Source: JBCCZC01 sp039188505 (GTDB taxonomy: Bacteria; Pseudomonadota; Gammaproteobacteria; Xanthomonadales; SZUA-38). Taken from it: a stretch of 7,132 nt of DNA. Under the pieces are notes generated by a model that saw nothing but the letters and a program-made list of their open reading frames with translations, was not told the DNA's origin and made no database searches. This document shows, one piece after another, positions 1 through 6,535 of this stretch; the stretch's first letter is position 1, and every line of letters begins with the position of its first letter. The position numbers and the translations under genes were made by a program. The stretch spans positions 1 to 7,132 of the forward strand of contig JBCCZC010000300.1 of the NCBI GenBank assembly GCA_039188505.1, given 5' to 3'.

Positions 1-2145
1 GCGGCCACGGTGACCACGTGCGCCTACTGCGGCGTCGGCTGCGCTTTCCGGGCGGAGACCCGCGACGGTGCGGTCGTGCGCATGACGCCCTGGAAGGACG
101 GCCAGGCGAACGAGGGTCACGCCTGCATCAAGGGGCGCTTCGCCTGGGACTACGTGACCCACGGGGACCGGATCCGGGCGCCGATGATCCGGGACTCGAT
201 CGACCAGCCCTGGCGCGAGGTCGACTGGGACGAGGCGATCACCTTCGCGGCGGACCGGCTCCGCGCCATCCAGGCCGAGCACGGGCGCAACGCCATCGGC
301 GGGATCACCTCGTCGCGCTGCAGCAACGAGGAGACCTTCCTCGTGCAGAAGCTGGTCCGCGCCGCCTTCGGCAACAACAACGTCGACACCTGCGCCCGCG
401 TCTGCCACGCCCCGACGGGCTATGGTCTGAAGACGACGCTCGGCGAGTCCGCCGGCACGCAGGCCTTCGCGTCGATCGCAGCGGCGGACGTCATCCTGGT
501 CATGGGCGCGAATCCGACGGACGCCCATCCGGTCTTCGCCTCGCGCCTCAAGCGCCGGGTCCGCGAGGGCGCGCAGCTGATCATCGTCGATCCCCGGCGG
601 ATCGAGCTCGTAGCGAGCCCGCACGTGCGGGCGGACCATCACCTGCAGCTGCGGCCCGGCGGCAACGTTCCGTTCATCAACGCCATGGCGCACGCCATCG
701 TCGAGGCGCGTCTCGAGGACACCGACTTCGTCGACGCCCGCTGCGACCGCGCCGCGTTCGGCGCCTGGCGGGACTTCATCCTGCGCCCGGAGAATTCGCC
801 CGAGGCCACGGAGGCGCTGACCGGCATTCCGGCCGCAGAGCTTCGGGCCGCCGCGCGGTGCTACGCGGAGGCGGGCAACGCGGCGATCTACTACGGCCTC
901 GGCGTCAGCGAACACAGCCAGGGTTCCACCACCGTCATGGGTATCGCCAATCTCGCGATGCTCACCGGCAACCTCGGGCGCACGGGCGTCGGCGTCAATC
1001 CGCTACGGGGGCAGAACAACGTGCAGGGCTCGTGCGACATGGGCTCGTTCCCGCACGAGCTGCCGGGCTATCGCCACGTGTCCGAGCCCGCCAACCGCGC
1101 CCTGTTCGAGGCCGCCTGGGGCGTCGAGCTCGATCACGAGCCGGGCCTGCGGATCCCGAACATGCTCGACGCGGCGGTGGCCGGGCGCTTCAAGGGGCTC
1201 TACTGCCAGGGCGAGGACATCGCCCAATCCGATCCCAACACGCGCCACGTCGAGGCCGGGCTCCGGTCCCTCGACTGCCTGATCGTGCAGGACCTGTTCC
1301 TCAACGAGACGGCCAAGTTTGCGCACGTGTTCTTCCCCGGATCCTCGTTCCTCGAGAAGAACGGGACGTTCACCAACGCGGAGCGGCGCATCTCGCCCGT
1401 TCGCAAGGTGATCGAGCCGCTCGCGGGGCTCGAGGACTGGGAGGTGACGGTCCGCCTCGCCGAGGCGCTGGGCTTCCCGATGCCCTACGCGCACCCCGCC
1501 GAGATCATGGATGAGATCGCGCGGCTGACGCCGACCATCGCCGGCGTCAGCTACGAGCGGCTCGATGCCCTGGGAAGCATCCAATGGCCCTGCAATGACG
1601 ACGCGCCCCAGGGCACGCCGACGATGCACGTCGACCGCTTCGTCCGGGGCGAGGGCTACTTTGCACTGACGCCTTTCGTGCCGACCACGGAGCGGATCAC
1701 GCGGAAGTTCCCGCTGCTCCTGACGACCGGGCGGATCCTCAGCCAGTACAACGTCGGCGCCCAGACGCGACGCACGGAGAATTACCGCTGGCACGACGAG
1801 GACCGGCTCGAGCTGCATCCCTTCGATGCCGAGACCCGGGGCATCGTCGACGGCGACTGGGTTGGCGTGTCCAGCCGCGCGGGCGACACGGTCCTGCGCG
1901 CGACGATCACCGAAAGCGTCCAGCCCGGAGTCGTCTACACCACCTTCCACTTCCCGGAATCCGGCGCCAACGTCGTCACCACCGACAGCGTGGACTGGGC
2001 GACGGACTGCCCCGAGTACAAGGTCACCGCGGTCCAGGTCGCCCGCGTTTCGGGGCCGTCGGACTGGCAGGCGGCGCACGAGGCCTTCAGCGAGCGGCAG
2101 CTCGAGCTGCTCGACGCCGCGCGGCGGCGCGACCGGCGTGGCTGA
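1..2145 (+). CDS. fdsA: NAD-dependent formate dehydrogenase, alpha (catalytic) subunit, 5'-truncated by window edge
   Basis: This is the molybdenum bis-MGD catalytic subunit that oxidises formate to CO2 and passes electrons through Fe-S clusters to an NAD-reducing FdsB/FdsG pair. The reading frame is open from base 1, so the GTG at 10 is not the start. FdsA proteins are about 950 aa, and the missing ~240 residues should carry the ferredoxin-like Fe-S domains. Counting from codon 10, a [4Fe-4S] site CX2CX3CX27C lies at residues 4, 7, 11 and 39, followed by CIKGR. The ARVCHAPT motif puts the Mo-ligating Cys at 132 (bases 403-405, a normal TGC, so a cysteine rather than selenocysteine enzyme) and the catalytic His at 133. 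The conserved RGQNNVQGSCDMG begins at Arg333. A C-terminal molybdopterin dinucleotide-binding domain spans about 570-690. The following fdhD and fdsD genes favour the soluble NAD-linked Fds type over FdhF, FdnG or nitrate reductase relatives. All expected active-site residues in the visible part are present. Confidence 0.93.
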   Translation, partial: AATVTTCAYCGVGCAFRAETRDGAVVRMTPWKDGQANEGHACIKGRFAWDYVTHGDRIRAPMIRDSIDQPWREVDWDEAITFAADRLRAIQAEHGRNAIGGITSSRCSNEETFLVQKLVRAAFGNNNVDTCARVCHAPTGYGLKTTLGESAGTQAFASIAAADVILVMGANPTDAHPVFASRLKRRVREGAQLIIVDPRRIELVASPHVRADHHLQLRPGGNVPFINAMAHAIVEARLEDTDFVDARCDRAAFGAWRDFILRPENSPEATEALTGIPAAELRAAARCYAEAGNAAIYYGLGVSEHSQGSTTVMGIANLAMLTGNLGRTGVGVNPLRGQNNVQGSCDMGSFPHELPGYRHVSEPANRALFEAAWGVELDHEPGLRIPNMLDAAVAGRFKGLYCQGEDIAQSDPNTRHVEAGLRSLDCLIVQDLFLNETAKFAHVFFPGSSFLEKNGTFTNAERRISPVRKVIEPLAGLEDWEVTVRLAEALGFPMPYAHPAEIMDEIARLTPTIAGVSYERLDALGSIQWPCNDDAPQGTPTMHVDRFVRGEGYFALTPFVPTTERITRKFPLLLTTGRILSQYNVGAQTRRTENYRWHDEDRLELHPFDAETRGIVDGDWVGVSSRAGDTVLRATITESVQPGVVYTTFHFPESGANVVTTDSVDWATDCPEYKVTAVQVARVSGPSDWQAAHEAFSERQLELLDAARRRDRRG

Positions 2146-2947
2146 GGGCACCGCCACGGCGGTCCCGGCCCTGCGCTGGCGTCACGGTGCCGGAGAGGAA
2201 GCCCTCGACCCGGTGGCGATGGAGGTGCCGGTCGCCCTGACGTTCAACCGGGAACCCCATGTCGTGCTCATGGCAACCCCAGGAGACCTCGAGGATCTCG
2301 CGGTCGGGTTCGCCTTCACCGAGGGCCTGCTTGGGGGGACCGACGAGCTGGGCGGCACCCGCGTCATTCCACGCGAGCGCGGTATCGAGGTGGCGCTCAC
2401 GGTCTCCGTCGAGTGCCGCGAACGCGCAGCATCGATCGAACGCCGCCTCGAGAGCCGGTCGAGCTGCGGTCTCTGCGGCGTCAAGACGCTGGAGGCTGCC
2501 CTGCGCCCGCCGGCGCCGGTCGGCGATCACCTGCGGCTCGCCCCCGCCGCGCTCGCCCGCGCTATCGACGCCATGGCCGCGCGCCAGGCGCTGCAGCAGG
2601 AATCGGGCGCCGTCCACGCGGCCGCATGGTGCGCGCAAGACGGTACGCCGACGGCGATCCGGGAGGACGTCGGCCGCCACAACGCCCTCGACAAGCTGGT
2701 CGGCGCTCGCCTGCGGGCGGGCACGACCGCCGCGCCCGGCTTCGTGGTCATCTCCAGCCGGGCCAGCTACGAGATGGTCGCCAAGGCCGCGGCGGCCGGC
2801 GTCGAGCTGCTGGCCGCGGTCTCCGCGCCGACCGGGCTCGCAATCGATTTCGCGCGCCAGGCGGGCATGACCCTGCTCGGCTTCGCTCGCCCAGGGCGCT
2901 ACAACGTCTATCATGGCGCCCATCGCATCGAGGACGGCAATGAATGA
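2138..2947 (+). CDS. fdhD: FdhD/FdsC: formate dehydrogenase cofactor sulfurtransferase
   Basis: FdhD takes sulfur from a cysteine desulfurase and sulfurates the bis-MGD cofactor before it enters formate dehydrogenase, so it is needed for activity. The 269-aa product matches the family length (E. coli protein about 277). Visible marks are EVPVALTFN at residues 29-37, the sulfur-carrying CGLC (Cys110, Cys113) followed by GVKTLEA, the signature EDVGRHNALDK starting at Glu176, and SSRASYEMVAKAA in the C-terminal half. The start chosen is GTG at 2138, which overlaps the fdsA stop by 8 nt. It has no clear Shine-Dalgarno, which suggests re-initiation by ribosomes finishing fdsA. The next in-frame ATG, just before EVPVAL, would remove the usual N-terminal extension. 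The equivalent gene in fdsGBACD operons is called fdsC, and the order fdsA-fdsC-fdsD is kept here. Confidence 0.93.
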   Translation: MAEGTATAVPALRWRHGAGEEALDPVAMEVPVALTFNREPHVVLMATPGDLEDLAVGFAFTEGLLGGTDELGGTRVIPRERGIEVALTVSVECRERAASIERRLESRSSCGLCGVKTLEAALRPPAPVGDHLRLAPAALARAIDAMAARQALQQESGAVHAAAWCAQDGTPTAIREDVGRHNALDKLVGARLRAGTTAAPGFVVISSRASYEMVAKAAAAGVELLAAVSAPTGLAIDFARQAGMTLLGFARPGRYNVYHGAHRIEDGNE

Positions 2948-3164
2948 AGAAGCGGACAAGCTCGTGGTGATGGCCAATCGCATCGCCGCGAACCTCGCGC
3001 CGTACGCAGACGCGCCGACCCGGACCGCCGATCACCTGCGCCGCTTCTGGGCGCCATCCATGCGTCGCACCCTGCTCGCCCACGTCGCGGCCGGTGGCAC
3101 CGGGCTTTCGGACCTGGCCCGTTCGGCGGCCGCAGAGCTCGATCGGACCGGAGGGGCCGCATGA
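2940..3164 (+). CDS. fdsD: Formate dehydrogenase delta subunit FdsD
   Basis: This small 74-aa protein belongs to the FdsD family of NAD-linked formate dehydrogenases. Family members are about 70 residues and are thought to help assembly or stability of the FdsGBA complex rather than to carry electrons; no cysteines are present here, so it binds no Fe-S cluster. Recognisable family features are LVVMANRIAANLAPY near the N-terminus (residues 8-22) and the DHLRRFWAPSMRRTLLAHV stretch (residues 31-49). The ATG at 2940 overlaps the end of fdhD by 8 nt and is preceded by GAGGA at 2930-2934, five bases upstream, which makes it a better start than the ATG at 2913 further inside fdhD. Its position between fdhD and mobA fits an accessory subunit. 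The recognition rests on a short sequence plus context. Confidence 0.88.
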   Translation: MNEEADKLVVMANRIAANLAPYADAPTRTADHLRRFWAPSMRRTLLAHVAAGGTGLSDLARSAAAELDRTGGAA

Positions 3165-3772
3165 GCCACGGGGGCGTGGCGGGAATCGTCCTCGCGGGCG
3201 GGCGATCGCGGCGCATGGGTGCTGATCCAAAGGCCCTCGAAGCGCTCGGCGGCGGGACGCTACTCGACCGGGTCATCAGCCGGATCCAACCGCAGGTGGC
3301 GACGCTCGCGCTCAACGTTGCCCTGGCCGACGATGCGCTCGAGGCGACGGCCCTGTCGCAGGTCCCCGATCGTCAGGCGAGCCGCCGTGGGCCGCTTGCC
3401 GGGCTTGACGCCGGCCTTGCGTGGCTGCCACCGGAACAGGATTGGCTCGCCGTGGTGCCCTGCGATGCGCCGTTCCTGCCGCTCGACCTGGTCGGCAGGT
3501 TGCTTGCCGCCGCGGGTGATGCCCAGGTCGTCGCCGCGAGCGAGGACGGCCAGCTCCACCCGACCTTCTCCCTCTGGCACCGATCGCTGGCCTCGACGGT
3601 AAGCGAGGCGCTCGCGGCGGACGATGGCGCCGGCCTCGTCCACCTGTTCCGCCGGCTCCCGCACCGGATCCAGGGCTTCGCGCTGCGGGATCCGTCCCCC
3701 TTCTTCAACGTGAACACGCCCGAGGAGCTTTCCCGGGCGCGGGAACTCGTCGCCGCCGAGGGCCAAGCATGA
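3161..3772 (+). CDS. mobA: Molybdenum cofactor guanylyltransferase MobA
   Basis: MobA uses GTP to attach GMP to Mo-molybdopterin, giving the MGD form that FdsA requires; it acts in the cytoplasm. The 203-aa product has the expected single nucleotidyltransferase fold. The N-terminal GTP-binding signature LAGGRSRRMGADPKAL is at residues 11-26 with Lys24. RRGPLAGL is at 75-82, and the metal-binding PCDAPFLP is at 100-107 with Asp102. LHPTFSLW and the closing FFNVNTPEEL are typical of MobA. MocA (CTP-dependent, cytosine dinucleotide) is the main alternative, but the bis-MGD partner enzyme and the LAGGRSRRMG and NVNTPEEL forms favour MobA. The ATG overlaps the fdsD stop as ATGA, and GGAGGGG (3150-3156) is a good ribosome binding site. 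A mobA inside the fds operon implies cofactor supply matched to enzyme synthesis. Confidence 0.92.
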   Translation: MSHGGVAGIVLAGGRSRRMGADPKALEALGGGTLLDRVISRIQPQVATLALNVALADDALEATALSQVPDRQASRRGPLAGLDAGLAWLPPEQDWLAVVPCDAPFLPLDLVGRLLAAAGDAQVVAASEDGQLHPTFSLWHRSLASTVSEALAADDGAGLVHLFRRLPHRIQGFALRDPSPFFNVNTPEELSRARELVAAEGQA

Positions 3773-4968
3773 GACCAGCGCCGGCGACGCCCGTCGCCGA
3801 TGCGATCGACCGGCTCGTCGCGGCCTGCAGCCCCGTCAACGAAACGGAATCCGTTCCGCTCGGCGAGGCTTTAAAGCGGCCCCTGGCGGCCGACTTCCGG
3901 GCGCCCTTCGACCTGCCGGCGGCCGACGACAGCGCGATGGACGGCTACGCGGTGCGCCATGCCGAACTCGGCGACGCAGCGGCGCTGCCCGTCAGCGAGC
4001 GGGTGACGGCCGGGCAGATGCCTCAGCCGCTGCCGCCCGGGCATGCCGCCAGGATCTTCACCGGCGCCACCATTCCCGCCGGCGCAGACACCGTGGTGCG
4101 CCAGGAGGACTGCGAGGCGACGGACGGTGCCGTCCTGGTCCATCGCAACCCGGCGCGAGGCGCGAATATCCGGCCCGCGGGCCAGGACGTTCGCCACGGC
4201 GAGCCGATCCTGGCAGCCGGAACCCGGCTTGGGCCAGCGGAGCTCGGGCTGCTCGCGTCCCTCGGCGTCGCGGAGGTCCGGCTGCGGCGACGGCTGGCGG
4301 TCGGCATCCTGTCGACCGGCGAGGAGCTCGTCCCGCCCGGCTCGCCGGCCGCGCCGGGACAGCGTCACGACGCCAACAGCGCCCTGCTGTGCGGTCTCGT
4401 CGGGGCATGGGGGATGCGCGCCAGGCCCCTCGGCATCATCGGCGACGACCGGGAGGCGATCGGGACCGCACTCGTGGAGGCCGCCCGAAGCTGCGATTTT
4501 CTCCTCGTGTCGGGCGGCGCTTCCGTCGGCGAGGAAGACCATGTGCGCGGGGCGGTCGGCGCGAACGGCGAAGTCTCCCTGTGGCGCGTGGCCATCAAGC
4601 CGGGCAAGCCGCTGCTGTTCGGCCAGGTCAGCGGCACGCCGCTGCTCGGCCTCCCCGGCAACCCGGGCGCGGCGCTGATAACGGCGCTGATACTGGGCAG
4701 ACCGGCCCTGTTCGCCCGCCAGGGGGCCGGCGACGGGCTGCTGGCGCCAATCCCGACGCCGGCGGGCTTCAGCGCCGGGCCGGACTCGAGAACGGTCTAT
4801 GTCCGCTGCCGCATGACGGCCGGCCGCGCGGTGCCCCTGGCGGTGCAGAGTAGCGGTACACTCGCCAGCGCCACCCGTGCCGATGGCTTTGCAGTCATCC
4901 GGCCCGGAACGGGCATCGAACCCGGGGAGACGGTCGGATTCCTCCCCGGAGCCCTGCTCTGGGGCTAG
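3769..4968 (+). CDS. moeA: Molybdopterin molybdenumtransferase MoeA
   Basis: MoeA ligates molybdate to adenylylated molybdopterin, the step just before MobA acts. The 399-aa length is typical. Seen in order are DSAMDGYA (residues 54-61), IFTGATIPAGADTVV (96-110), GANIRPAGQDV (131-141), GILSTGEELVPPG (179-191), DANSALL (201-207), the MoCF-domain loop SGGASVGEEDH (248-258), KPGKP (278-282), and GLPGNP (294-299). These cover the usual substrate-binding loops. One small variation is Gly-Ala after GNP where Val-Ser is common. The ATG overlaps the mobA stop (ATGA), with GAGG (3758-3761) seven bases upstream as ribosome binding site. It is the last gene of the formate dehydrogenase operon and ends tail to tail with the TetR gene, sharing a CTAG. 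MogA and the moaABCDE genes are not in this window. Confidence 0.94.
   Translation: MRPAPATPVADAIDRLVAACSPVNETESVPLGEALKRPLAADFRAPFDLPAADDSAMDGYAVRHAELGDAAALPVSERVTAGQMPQPLPPGHAARIFTGATIPAGADTVVRQEDCEATDGAVLVHRNPARGANIRPAGQDVRHGEPILAAGTRLGPAELGLLASLGVAEVRLRRRLAVGILSTGEELVPPGSPAAPGQRHDANSALLCGLVGAWGMRARPLGIIGDDREAIGTALVEAARSCDFLLVSGGASVGEEDHVRGAVGANGEVSLWRVAIKPGKPLLFGQVSGTPLLGLPGNPGAALITALILGRPALFARQGAGDGLLAPIPTPAGFSAGPDSRTVYVRCRMTAGRAVPLAVQSSGTLASATRADGFAVIRPGTGIEPGETVGFLPGALLWG
4922..4966 (+). terminator. Tandem hairpins at the end of moeA (possible transcript-end structure)
   Basis: A perfect 8-bp stem, CCGGGGAG (4922-4929) with CTCCCCGG (4942-4949), encloses a 12-nt loop. A second short stem follows with no gap: AGCCC (4950-4954) with GGGCT (4962-4966). 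Both lie within the last codons of moeA and next to the convergent tetR stop, where there is no intergenic space for a conventional terminator. No T-run follows, so a classical intrinsic terminator is not shown. The structures could mark an RNA 3' end, stall polymerase, or be chance products of GC-rich coding DNA. Confidence 0.25.
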
Positions 4969-5561
4969 GGCCTACCGTCAGCGCCGTCCAACGCGTCGAG
5001 GAGCAGCTCCGCCGCCCGGCGCGAGTCGGCCCGGACGGTCTCCGCCGCGCCGATCATGGTGTGCGACTCGACGTTGAAGTAGAGCGCGGCGATCCCCGCT
5101 GCGACGCAGCGGCGCAGCGGCGTGTCCGCGGCGGGGACATCGGCGGCAAGTATCGTCGCGAGCCAGGCCGTGAAGTCCGCCGACCAGACACCCATCGTGC
5201 GGGCCAGCTCCGGATCATCGGCAGCCGCGAGCATGAGCGCCTCCCCGACGCGGGTCGTTCCGGCATCAGCGAAGGCCGGGTCGAAGAGCCAGGCGACGAG
5301 CGTCCGGGCCTTTCCCTGCTGCGGTAGCTGCTGCTCCAGCTCGGCCAGCTCCGCATCGGACTGCTCGATGAACCAGGTCACGAAGCGCTGCAGCAGCGCC
5401 TCGCGGTTCCCGACGTAGTGCCGGATCAATGGCCGCGCTAGACCCGCGGCCTCGGCCGTTCGCTCCAGTGTCGCACCGCCGACACCATGACGCGCAACGC
5501 ACTCGCCGTAGGCAACCAGGATCTGCTCGACCCGCTCTTTTTCCTTGCTGGGACGTGCCAT
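4965..5561 (-). CDS. TetR/AcrR-family transcriptional regulator
   Basis: This is a 198-aa one-component regulator, within the usual 190-210 aa for TetR repressors. The N-terminal DNA-binding domain covers about residues 8-55, with the helix-turn-helix around TLERTAEAAGLARPLIRHYV (31-50) followed by GNREALLQRF. The rest is an all-helical ligand-binding and dimerisation domain whose inducer cannot be told from sequence. The ATG at 5561 is the natural start because the HTH begins at its usual distance from it. No Shine-Dalgarno precedes it on the - strand. It is divergent from the di-iron hydroxylase gene, and the gap between them holds two identical-type palindromes, so it most likely represses both itself and the hydroxylase. 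Its 3' end overlaps moeA by 4 nt, but the orientation makes a role in formate metabolism unlikely. Confidence 0.9.
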   Translation of the reverse strand: MARPSKEKERVEQILVAYGECVARHGVGGATLERTAEAAGLARPLIRHYVGNREALLQRFVTWFIEQSDAELAELEQQLPQQGKARTLVAWLFDPAFADAGTTRVGEALMLAAADDPELARTMGVWSADFTAWLATILAADVPAADTPLRRCVAAGIAALYFNVESHTMIGAAETVRADSRRAAELLLDALDGADGRP

Positions 5562-5569
5562 GGCAATAA

Positions 5570-5587
5570 ATTATCATGATTGACAAT
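5570..5587. promoter_or_regulatory. Probable TetR operator O1
   Basis: The 18-bp sequence ATTATCATGATTGACAAT is a near-perfect palindrome: half-sites ATTATCA and TGACAAT around a 4-bp centre, with one mismatch in the arms. It matches a second site 38 bp downstream at 15 of 18 positions. It covers the -35 box of the rightward hydroxylase promoter and the likely -10 of the leftward tetR promoter, so binding here could shut off both. That the adjacent TetR protein binds it is inferred from position and symmetry. Confidence 0.75.
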
Positions 5588-5596
5588 CAATGTCTC
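5570..5596 (-). promoter_or_regulatory. Possible leftward promoter for the TetR gene
   Basis: On the - strand, GATAAT (5570-5575, 5 of 6 to the -10 consensus) follows GAGACA (5591-5596, 4 of 6 to the -35) with a short 15-bp spacer. Transcription would begin at about 5562-5563, at or one base before the tetR ATG, giving a nearly leaderless message. This fits the absence of any Shine-Dalgarno before that ATG. The -10 lies in operator O1, implying autorepression. It is weaker than the rightward promoter. Confidence 0.4.
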
Positions 5597-5609
5597 CCGA
5601 TGATTTAAT
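5580..5609 (+). promoter_or_regulatory. Sigma70-type promoter for the di-iron hydroxylase gene
   Basis: A consensus -35 TTGACA lies at 5580-5585. After an 18-bp spacer comes -10 TTTAAT at 5604-5609 (5 of 6 matches), preceded by TG plus one base (5601-5603), which makes an extended -10. The predicted start near 5616 gives a leader of about 20 nt to the ATG at 5639. The -35 is inside operator O1 and the start point inside O2, so the promoter should be strong when the TetR protein is released and closed when it is bound. Confidence 0.65.
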
Positions 5610-5625
5610 TGTCATCGTTGACAAT
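5608..5625. promoter_or_regulatory. Probable TetR operator O2
   Basis: ATTGTCATCGTTGACAAT is an exact inverted repeat with 7-bp arms (ATTGTCA / TGACAAT) and a 4-bp centre. It is the more symmetrical of the two sites in this gap, with centres 38 bp apart. It overlaps the end of the rightward -10 box and the expected transcription start of the hydroxylase gene, a classic place for a repressor to block initiation. The arms also contain TTGACA, but that copy has no usable -10 before the coding region. Confidence 0.78.
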
Positions 5626-5638
5626 AATGGAAACCACC

Positions 5639-6520
5639 ATGGAACGGCTGCTTTCGAACATTCCCCTCGAACACCTGGAGCGTTGGGAGAACTCGATCGG
5701 AACGATCTTCTTCGTCGTGGCCCTTGGCCTGCTCGTGCTCGAGGGTGTGCGCTACGCGTTCCGTCGCGAGCTGACCTGGCGTCTGGTCGGCGATTCGCTG
5801 ACGAACTACCTGACGTTCGGGTTCTTCATCGTCCTCAACTACGGCCTCCTGGGCCTGCTCTACCTCGGCACCTACTTCGCGGCCGCGCCTTTCGCGCTGT
5901 TCGACATCCCCACGACCTGGGTGAGTCTGCTGGCCTGCCTCGTGCTCGCGGACTTCGCCTACTACTGGGAGCACCGCTTCACGCATCGCGTGAACGCCGC
6001 CTGGGCGACCCACTCGGTGCACCACTCCTCGCCCTACTTCAACCTGTCGGTGGCGAACCGCTTCGGGCCGATGGACGGGATCTGGCCCATCTTCTTCCAC
6101 CTGCCGCTGGTGCTTCTGGGATTCGATCCGCTGCTGGTGCTTTTCTGCGAGATCGTGGTGCTGCAGTACCAGACCTTCCTGCACACGGAAGCCATCGGCA
6201 AGCTGCCCCGTCTGATCGAGGCGGTGTTCAATACGCCGTCGCACCACCGGGTTCACCACGGCGCCAACCCGGAGTACATCGACCGCAACTACGCGGGCAT
6301 CCTGATCGTGTGGGACCGCCTCTTCGGCACGTTCGCTGAGGAGCGCGCGACCGTGCGCTACGGCCTGACCGCGCCGATCGACACCGTCAACCCGTTCCGC
6401 GTCTTCTTCGGTGGACTTGCCCGCCTGGGCAGCGCCGTCCTTGGTGCGAAGAGCCTTCGGGGTGTTACCCACGCGCTGGTCGCGCCACCCGAGGCGGTGG
6501 TGGTCGACGAGCGCGGCTGA
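5639..6520 (+). CDS. Membrane di-iron hydroxylase, fatty acid hydroxylase / sterol desaturase superfamily
   Basis: An integral membrane, non-heme di-iron oxygenase, 293 aa from the ATG at 5639. The superfamily hydroxylates or desaturates lipids using O2 and an electron donor; the substrate here is unknown. The histidine clusters are complete: HX3H at His112/His116, HX2HH at His125/His128-129, a further His182, and HX2HH at His203/His206-207 in PSHHRVHHGAN. Hydrophobic segments lie at about 21-41, 57-80, 93-110 and 147-175, with the His clusters predicted on the cytoplasmic face. NPEYIDRNYAGILIVWDRLFGTF after the last cluster is typical of the family. Starts are uncertain: ATG 5627 is also in frame, and TTG 5609 and 5618 lie inside operator O2 and are unlikely. 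ATG 5639 leaves room for a leader and has a weak GGA seven bases before it. The divergent TetR gene and two operators indicate induction by a ligand, perhaps the substrate. Confidence 0.9.
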   Translation: MERLLSNIPLEHLERWENSIGTIFFVVALGLLVLEGVRYAFRRELTWRLVGDSLTNYLTFGFFIVLNYGLLGLLYLGTYFAAAPFALFDIPTTWVSLLACLVLADFAYYWEHRFTHRVNAAWATHSVHHSSPYFNLSVANRFGPMDGIWPIFFHLPLVLLGFDPLLVLFCEIVVLQYQTFLHTEAIGKLPRLIEAVFNTPSHHRVHHGANPEYIDRNYAGILIVWDRLFGTFAEERATVRYGLTAPIDTVNPFRVFFGGLARLGSAVLGAKSLRGVTHALVAPPEAVVVDERG

Positions 6521-6535
6521 CGCGGCGCGGTCGTC
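6506..6535. terminator. Imperfect hairpin between convergent gene ends
   Basis: Arms GACGAGCGCG (6506-6515) and CGCGGTCGTC (6526-6535) pair at 9 of 10 positions around a 10-nt loop. The structure spans the hydroxylase stop codon, which lies in the loop, and reaches the stop codon of the leftward gene, with only 13 bp separating the genes. It would form in both transcripts, so it could serve as a shared transcript end. No T-run flanks it on either side, so intrinsic termination is not established. Confidence 0.3.

Noticed and set aside
403..405. Possible selenocysteine formate dehydrogenase
   Set aside because: The active-site codon is TGC (Cys), not TGA, so no selenocysteine insertion is needed.
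18..1514. Second + strand frame of 498 codons inside fdsA
   Set aside because: It is a shifted frame of fdsA, very rich in Arg/Pro/Ala and without motifs, as expected for out-of-frame reading of GC-rich DNA.
1..2145. Assignment as nitrate reductase or another bis-MGD oxidoreductase
   Set aside because: The ARVCHAPT active site, the RGQNNVQGSCDMG motif and the adjoining fdhD and fdsD specify formate dehydrogenase.
1003..2157. Long open frame on the - strand opposite fdsA (384 codons)
   Set aside because: It lies wholly over a strongly conserved fdsA coding region with intact motifs. Long antisense frames are expected in GC-rich genes, and its product is Arg/Pro/Gly-rich with no family motif.
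2087..2983. Open frame of about 298 codons on the - strand opposite fdhD
   Set aside because: fdhD on the + strand has all family signatures. The antisense product is low-complexity and resembles nothing known.
5609..5626. TTG start codons for the hydroxylase at 5609 and 5618
   Set aside because: They fall within the -10 box end and operator O2, at or before the predicted transcription start, with no ribosome binding site.
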